DNA of 64,000 nucleotides from Bacteroidetes bacterium UBA2475 (GTDB taxonomy: Bacteria > Bacteroidota > Bacteroidia > B-17B0 > Aurantibacillaceae). Position numbers and translations under genes: made by a program. Below the pieces are notes generated by a model that had not been told where the DNA came from, did not search any database, and saw only the letters and a list, made by a program, of their open reading frames with translations. Every line of letters begins with the position of its first letter. The stretch's first letter is position 1. Of the stretch, positions 60,810 through 64,000 are shown piece by piece. The stretch lies in the NCBI GenBank assembly GCA_002342065.1, contig DDPF01000004.1, positions 124,001 through 188,000 on the forward strand. The letters run 5' to 3'.

Positions 60810-60847
60810 GATTTTAAATTGCCTGAGATCATTCAACATTTAAAATC
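60810..60847. repeat. AT-rich palindrome between atpA and atpG
   Basis: Arms GATTTTAAAT (60810-60819) and ATTTAAAATC (60838-60847) are a perfect 10-bp inverted repeat with an 18-nt loop, inside a longer stretch repeating ATTTAAAAT words. It looks like an AT-rich dispersed palindrome or an mRNA spacer. No promoter box is evident. Confidence 0.45.
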
Positions 60848-60870
60848 CAACATTTAAAATTTTGTAAAAT

Positions 60871-61752
60871 ATGCCTAGTTTAAAGGAAGTCAGAAATAGA
60901 ATAGTATCGGTTGGTTCAACCATGCAAATTACCAGTGCCATGAAAATGGTGAGCGCTGCTAAATTAAAGCGCGCTCAGGATGCTATTACACAAATTCGTC
61001 CTTACGCTAATAAACTAAAAGAACTTTTAGAAAATGTAAGCGCAAGTGTAGATGCAAGCGAAAACGCATATGCAAGAAATACCGGCGGAAAGAATTTATT
61101 GATCATTGCTATTTCTTCTAACCGTGGTTTAGCAGGTGGATTTAACTCAAACATTATTAAAAAAACAAACCAGCTAATTAAGAACGAATACGCAGGGCAT
61201 AATATCACCGTTCTTTCGATCGGTAAAAAAGCGCAGGATGCTTTTAAGCGTACGCAATACGGTATTACGGGGAGTGACCTTCCGCACCAAGCCGGTAATT
61301 TATTCGAAAAGCTGAATTTTGAAAATACTTCAGTTGTCGCCGAAAAAATTATGGAATCGTTTTTAACCAAACAGTTTGATAAAGTTGTTTTAGTATATAA
61401 TCAATTTAAAAATGCAGCTGTACAAATTCCAACAGAAGAACAATTACTGCCATTAGTGCCTTCAAAACCTTCAGGAACTTCAAATTCAAAAGTGGATTAT
61501 ATTTTTGAGCCAAGCCAGGAAACTATTATTAACGAATTAATTCCTCGTTCAATCAGAACACAGTTCTATAAAGCAATATTAGATTCGGTGGCCAGCGAAC
61601 ACGGTGCTCGTATGACCGCTATGCATAAAGCAACAGATAATGCAAAAGCTATGCAAAAAGAATTAAAAATTACGTACAACAAAGCCCGCCAGGCTTCAAT
61701 TACAAAAGAGATCTTAGAAATTGTTGGAGGCGCCGAAGCGTTGAATGGTTAA
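60871..61752 (+). CDS. atpG: F0F1 ATP synthase subunit gamma
   Basis: 293 residues, usual length. N-terminal helix LKEVRNRIVSVGSTMQITSA and MKMVSAAKLKRAQDA, the central LLIIAISSNRGLAGGFNSNI, and the C-terminal helix RMTAMHKATDNAKAM ... YNKARQASITKEILEIVGGA are the rotor shaft of F1. Last gene of the operon; a terminator follows. Confidence 0.97.
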   Translation: MPSLKEVRNRIVSVGSTMQITSAMKMVSAAKLKRAQDAITQIRPYANKLKELLENVSASVDASENAYARNTGGKNLLIIAISSNRGLAGGFNSNIIKKTNQLIKNEYAGHNITVLSIGKKAQDAFKRTQYGITGSDLPHQAGNLFEKLNFENTSVVAEKIMESFLTKQFDKVVLVYNQFKNAAVQIPTEEQLLPLVPSKPSGTSNSKVDYIFEPSQETIINELIPRSIRTQFYKAILDSVASEHGARMTAMHKATDNAKAMQKELKITYNKARQASITKEILEIVGGAEALNG

Positions 61753-61775
61753 ATGAATATTAAGAAGTAAAATAT

Positions 61776-61805
61776 AAACCCTTTGCACTTGTAAAGGGTT
61801 TTTTG
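61776..61805 (+). terminator. Terminator of the atp operon
   Basis: A 9-bp stem AAACCCTTT / AAAGGGTTT, extended by a few pairs toward the loop, is followed by a T run, 24 nt after the atpG stop. Confidence 0.85.
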
Positions 61806-61898
61806 TTTACTTAACATTAGTTTTAAAACAAAAGGTGCCTTTAAACGTATATATAAGATATTAGACTTACATTACACTACTACTAAGCTACAATTATA

Positions 61899-62624
61899 AT
61901 GATCATCTTTCTCTTCCTAATTCTTCACTGGTACCTTTCCTTGTTCGGGCAAACATTTTTCTTGCACCGCTATTCTGCCCACAAAATGTTTACCATGAAT
62001 AAATTCTGGGAAAAATTCTTTTATATTTTTTCATGGGTAACACAAGGTTCATCTTATTTAAATGCACGCGCTTATGCTATTTTACACCGTATGCACCATG
62101 CCTATAGCGATACTGAAAAAGATCCACACACACCGCATTTTTTTAAAGACGCTTACCATATGATGTTGCATACACGTGCCATTTATAACGATGTCTTGAA
62201 TAAACGCGTTGTTGTTGAAGAAAAATTCGATCGTAACTTTCCGGAATACCCTACAATTGATAAAATTGCAGATAACTGGATAACACGTTTAACCTTTGCA
62301 GGTCTGTACATTGCTTTTTACGTTGTTTTTGCAACTCAATGGTGGATGTTTTTATTTCTTCCAATTCATTTCCTTATAGGGCCAATACAAGGTGCTATTG
62401 TAAATTGGGCCGGACACAAATATGGCTACCGAAATTTTGATTGTCCGGATAAATCAAAGAATACTTTTTTTATTGATATTTTTTTAATGGGTGAATTGTT
62501 TCAGAACAATCATCATCAGGCGGGCGCGAAACCAAATTTTGCTGCAAAGTGGTGGGAGTTGGATCCTACTTATCCTATCATCTGGCTGTTTGATAAAATG
62601 CGGATCATAAAATTAGCGAAGTAA
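61899..62624 (+). CDS. Fatty acid desaturase (acyl-CoA/acyl-lipid delta-9 type)
   Basis: 241 residues with four hydrophobic segments. Three histidine boxes of the membrane di-iron desaturases are present: HRYSAHK (about 24-30), HRMHHAYSD (about 64-72) and NNHHQAG (about 205-211), along with an additional GHKYGYRNF. It would insert a double bond into membrane fatty acids, helping fluidity. Shorter than animal stearoyl-CoA desaturases but near the size of bacterial members. The gene stands alone and its stop abuts that of the convergent 62625 gene. Confidence 0.92.
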   Translation: MIIFLFLILHWYLSLFGQTFFLHRYSAHKMFTMNKFWEKFFYIFSWVTQGSSYLNARAYAILHRMHHAYSDTEKDPHTPHFFKDAYHMMLHTRAIYNDVLNKRVVVEEKFDRNFPEYPTIDKIADNWITRLTFAGLYIAFYVVFATQWWMFLFLPIHFLIGPIQGAIVNWAGHKYGYRNFDCPDKSKNTFFIDIFLMGELFQNNHHQAGAKPNFAAKWWELDPTYPIIWLFDKMRIIKLAK

Positions 62625-63224
62625 TTACTTGCTAATATACTTATACTCCTCTTTCTCGTCTCCACTCCGCGCATAATGCTTGTGATTAGCTTCTGAGATC
62701 TTACCGGTTACTTTATCAATTTTATAATGCGAGTAAGTAGACCAATCCGATACTTCAATATAATAATACGTTAGTTTTTCTGTGATCTCCATAGTTTGCC
62801 CATGGGGCATTTTTCTATCTTTCACATCACCAATCTCGTTATCCTTATTTATCGCATCAAACACAAAATCTATTTTCTTTTGCTCCGCTTTTGTCCATTT
62901 GTGAAACTTTGGCTCATCACAAAAGCCCTGTATGCTTTTACCTGAACCCTGACCTATAAGTGCAACATAAACTACATCATAAAAGCAAGAACTATTACCC
63001 GCAAGCTTTACAGATAATTTAAAATCAACGATCAATGATTTATCATCGTACTTCACATCAATTCTATCATAATTTTTTGGATCAAACCCGGGCTCATTTA
63101 ATTTAACAACAGCAAGTTTAATTAACGAATCACGCCCAAGTTTTTTAAGCTCTTCTATTTTATCGCTTTGTGAAAAACAACATATAGAAAAGAAGCAAAT
63201 TGTAAAAATGTAAATAGCTTTCAT
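62625..63224 (-). CDS. Small secreted protein, function unknown
   Basis: 199 residues. Signal peptide (MKAIYIFTICFFSICCFSQS), then a mixed fold without motifs I know: FDPKNYDRIDVKYDDKSLIV, SVKLAGNSSCFYDVVYVALI, MEITEKLTYYYIEVSDWSTY and SHYKIDKVTGKISEANHKHY. Two Cys residues could pair. It has its own promoter (63232-63260) and stands alone. Confidence 0.82.
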   Translation of the reverse strand: MKAIYIFTICFFSICCFSQSDKIEELKKLGRDSLIKLAVVKLNEPGFDPKNYDRIDVKYDDKSLIVDFKLSVKLAGNSSCFYDVVYVALIGQGSGKSIQGFCDEPKFHKWTKAEQKKIDFVFDAINKDNEIGDVKDRKMPHGQTMEITEKLTYYYIEVSDWSTYSHYKIDKVTGKISEANHKHYARSGDEKEEYKYISK

Positions 63225-63231
63225 TGTATAT

Positions 63232-63260
63232 CAAAATTATAATTAAAATTTGGTAAGCAA
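63232..63260 (-). promoter_or_regulatory. Promoter TTG-N18-TAATTTTG before the 62625 gene
   Basis: On the minus strand TTG (63258-63260) precedes an exact -7 box TAATTTTG (63232-63239) by 18 nt; the box ends 7 nt before the ATG at 63224. This gives a transcript with at most a few leader bases. Confidence 0.6.
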
Positions 63261-63347
63261 AGTATAATCGAAAACTTTTAAAATAAAATGAGCTTTTTTA
63301 TGTCCGTCCACCTTTGACCCACGTTCGACCACAATAAAAATTCTTTG

Positions 63348-63355
63348 TATATTCG
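63348..63355 (+). promoter_or_regulatory. -7-like box TATATTCG before the TPR gene, leaderless type
   Basis: TATATTCG, one base from TAnnTTTG, ends 4 nt before ATG 63360. It has the same spacing as the exact boxes elsewhere. Confidence 0.45.
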
Positions 63356-63359
63356 TTTA

Positions 63360-64000
63360 ATGAAGATAAAAAGCGTTATACTACTATTTGTATTTAGCAA
63401 TATAGCTTATAACTTCAAATCTCAGAATTGCGATTGCAAAACTTATGCAAAAGCCCGGCCTGTAATAGATAGTTTAATGGAGATTGCTGATTATGATAAA
63501 GCAACTCAGCTGGCAACAGGTTTTATCAACGACGGCTCCGCTTACTGTAAAGCAATTGGCTACGGATATGTTGCAGAGATTTTAGCGAAAAAAAATAGTT
63601 TGGATTCAGCAAAAAAATGTATAAAAGAATCCGAAACCATTTTCAATAATTTAAACTGCTTAAACAATAACAAGTATCGCTTTTTATCGCAATCGGCTGA
63701 GTGCGCTTTTTACGAGAATAACTATGAACTTTCTTTAAACCTCAACTTAAAAGCGCTCGAGAGTGCAATAGATGATAACAATAATGCACAAGTTGCTCAA
63801 TGCTACGTGCGGGTTGCAAATATTTTTATTAGAATGGGGCAATCGGAAAAAGCAAGGCATTATAGTGTTTTAGCAAAAACCGTAATTGATAAATTGCCCG
63901 AAAGTTATAAAAAGTACCAACTCTACAACGTTCTCGCAAACCGTTACAATAACTTATACCAAGACTTTAAAGAACCCAGATTTTTAGATACGATCGAGTT
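63360..64000 (+). CDS. Secreted or membrane TPR protein (3' end outside window)
   Basis: ATG 63360 opens a frame that runs uninterrupted to the window edge, 213 complete residues. A signal peptide (MKIKSVILLFVFSNIAYNFK) is followed by a Cys pair (CDCKTYAKARPVIDSL) and TPR-like helices (YGYVAEILAKKNSLDSAKKC, ENNYELSLNLNLKALESAID, QCYVRVANIFIRMGQSEKAR). Proteins of this start in Bacteroidota often continue into a membrane helix and a signalling domain (histidine kinase, LuxR or SpoIIE). Which one applies cannot be seen. Confidence 0.8.
   Translation, partial: MKIKSVILLFVFSNIAYNFKSQNCDCKTYAKARPVIDSLMEIADYDKATQLATGFINDGSAYCKAIGYGYVAEILAKKNSLDSAKKCIKESETIFNNLNCLNNNKYRFLSQSAECAFYENNYELSLNLNLKALESAIDDNNNAQVAQCYVRVANIFIRMGQSEKARHYSVLAKTVIDKLPESYKKYQLYNVLANRYNNLYQDFKEPRFLDTIE

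Noticed and set aside
1..64000. CRISPR arrays, tRNA or rRNA genes, insertion sequences, prophage
   Set aside because: No regularly spaced direct repeats, cloverleaf-like sequences, rRNA words or transposase/integrase frames were seen on either strand.

Overview
The window is AT-rich chromosomal DNA of a member of the phylum Bacteroidota, probably in or near the Flavobacteriales (the phylum is well supported, the order is a guess). The signs are: secreted proteins ending in type IX secretion (T9SS) sorting domains of both the 'FPNPA...K' type and the gliding-motility-associated 'VPNAFTP...W.G...G' type; TonB-dependent and CarboxypepD_reg-like proteins; an F-ATPase operon B-E-F-H-A-G without D and C; and promoters of the Bacteroidetes form TAnnTTTG, some with an upstream TTG 18-20 nt away. 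I saw no rRNA, tRNA, CRISPR array, transposase, integrase or phage gene. It reads as ordinary core chromosome with lineage-specific secreted proteins. No gene-free stretch exceeds 300 nt; the longest are 47907-48193, 56305-56566 and 11044-11301.

Layout. 1-8.3 kb: two tandem PKD-rich secreted paralogs (the first cut by the window edge), then a gapless three-gene chain (FG-GAP cargo, CX4CH beta-propeller lipoprotein, DCC-family protein). 8.3-13.6 kb: ComF-like phosphoribosyltransferase, coiled-coil membrane protein, queA, S41 peptidase and a small outer-membrane protein. 13.6-21.1 kb: SDR, a small secreted protein and a TonB-dependent receptor in one unit, a 1017-residue BNR-type T9SS cargo, and a lipoprotein homologous to the small secreted protein. 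21.1-27.4 kb: STAS-like protein, TPR-SpoIIE phosphatase, pntB, pntA and trmD. 27.5-36 kb: small secreted proteins, an ABC-F ATPase, an MlaE/MlaF-like pair, a 48-residue Cys-rich lipoprotein, a half-length aldehyde dehydrogenase and a T9SS cargo. 36-43.6 kb: an outer-membrane barrel plus a giant TPR protein, ftsE, a DUF2238 protein and small proteins. 43.8-47.9 kb: a tandem-domain D-Ala-D-Ala ligase with a DUF1543 protein and an ABC-2 permease. 48.2-52 kb: metallophosphoesterase, YdeI-like protein, lipoprotein and ahcY. 52-55 kb: phosphopantetheinyl transferase, GGGP synthase, ThiE/TenI-like protein, PnuC and a NadR-like kinase. 55-64 kb: T9SS cargo, EVE-domain protein, the atp operon, a desaturase and a TPR protein cut by the right edge.

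Main points. (1) Many first genes have the TAnnTTTG -7 box only 3-7 nt before the start codon, which implies leaderless or nearly leaderless mRNA and fixes several starts downstream of the longest ORF. (2) The tandem PKD paralogs differ by a coordinated loss of cysteines. (3) A 14-bp stem-loop separates atpE from atpF. (4) There are uncommon gene designs: a two-domain Ddl fusion, an aldehyde dehydrogenase lacking its catalytic half, and a SpoIIE phosphatase beside a STAS-like protein.
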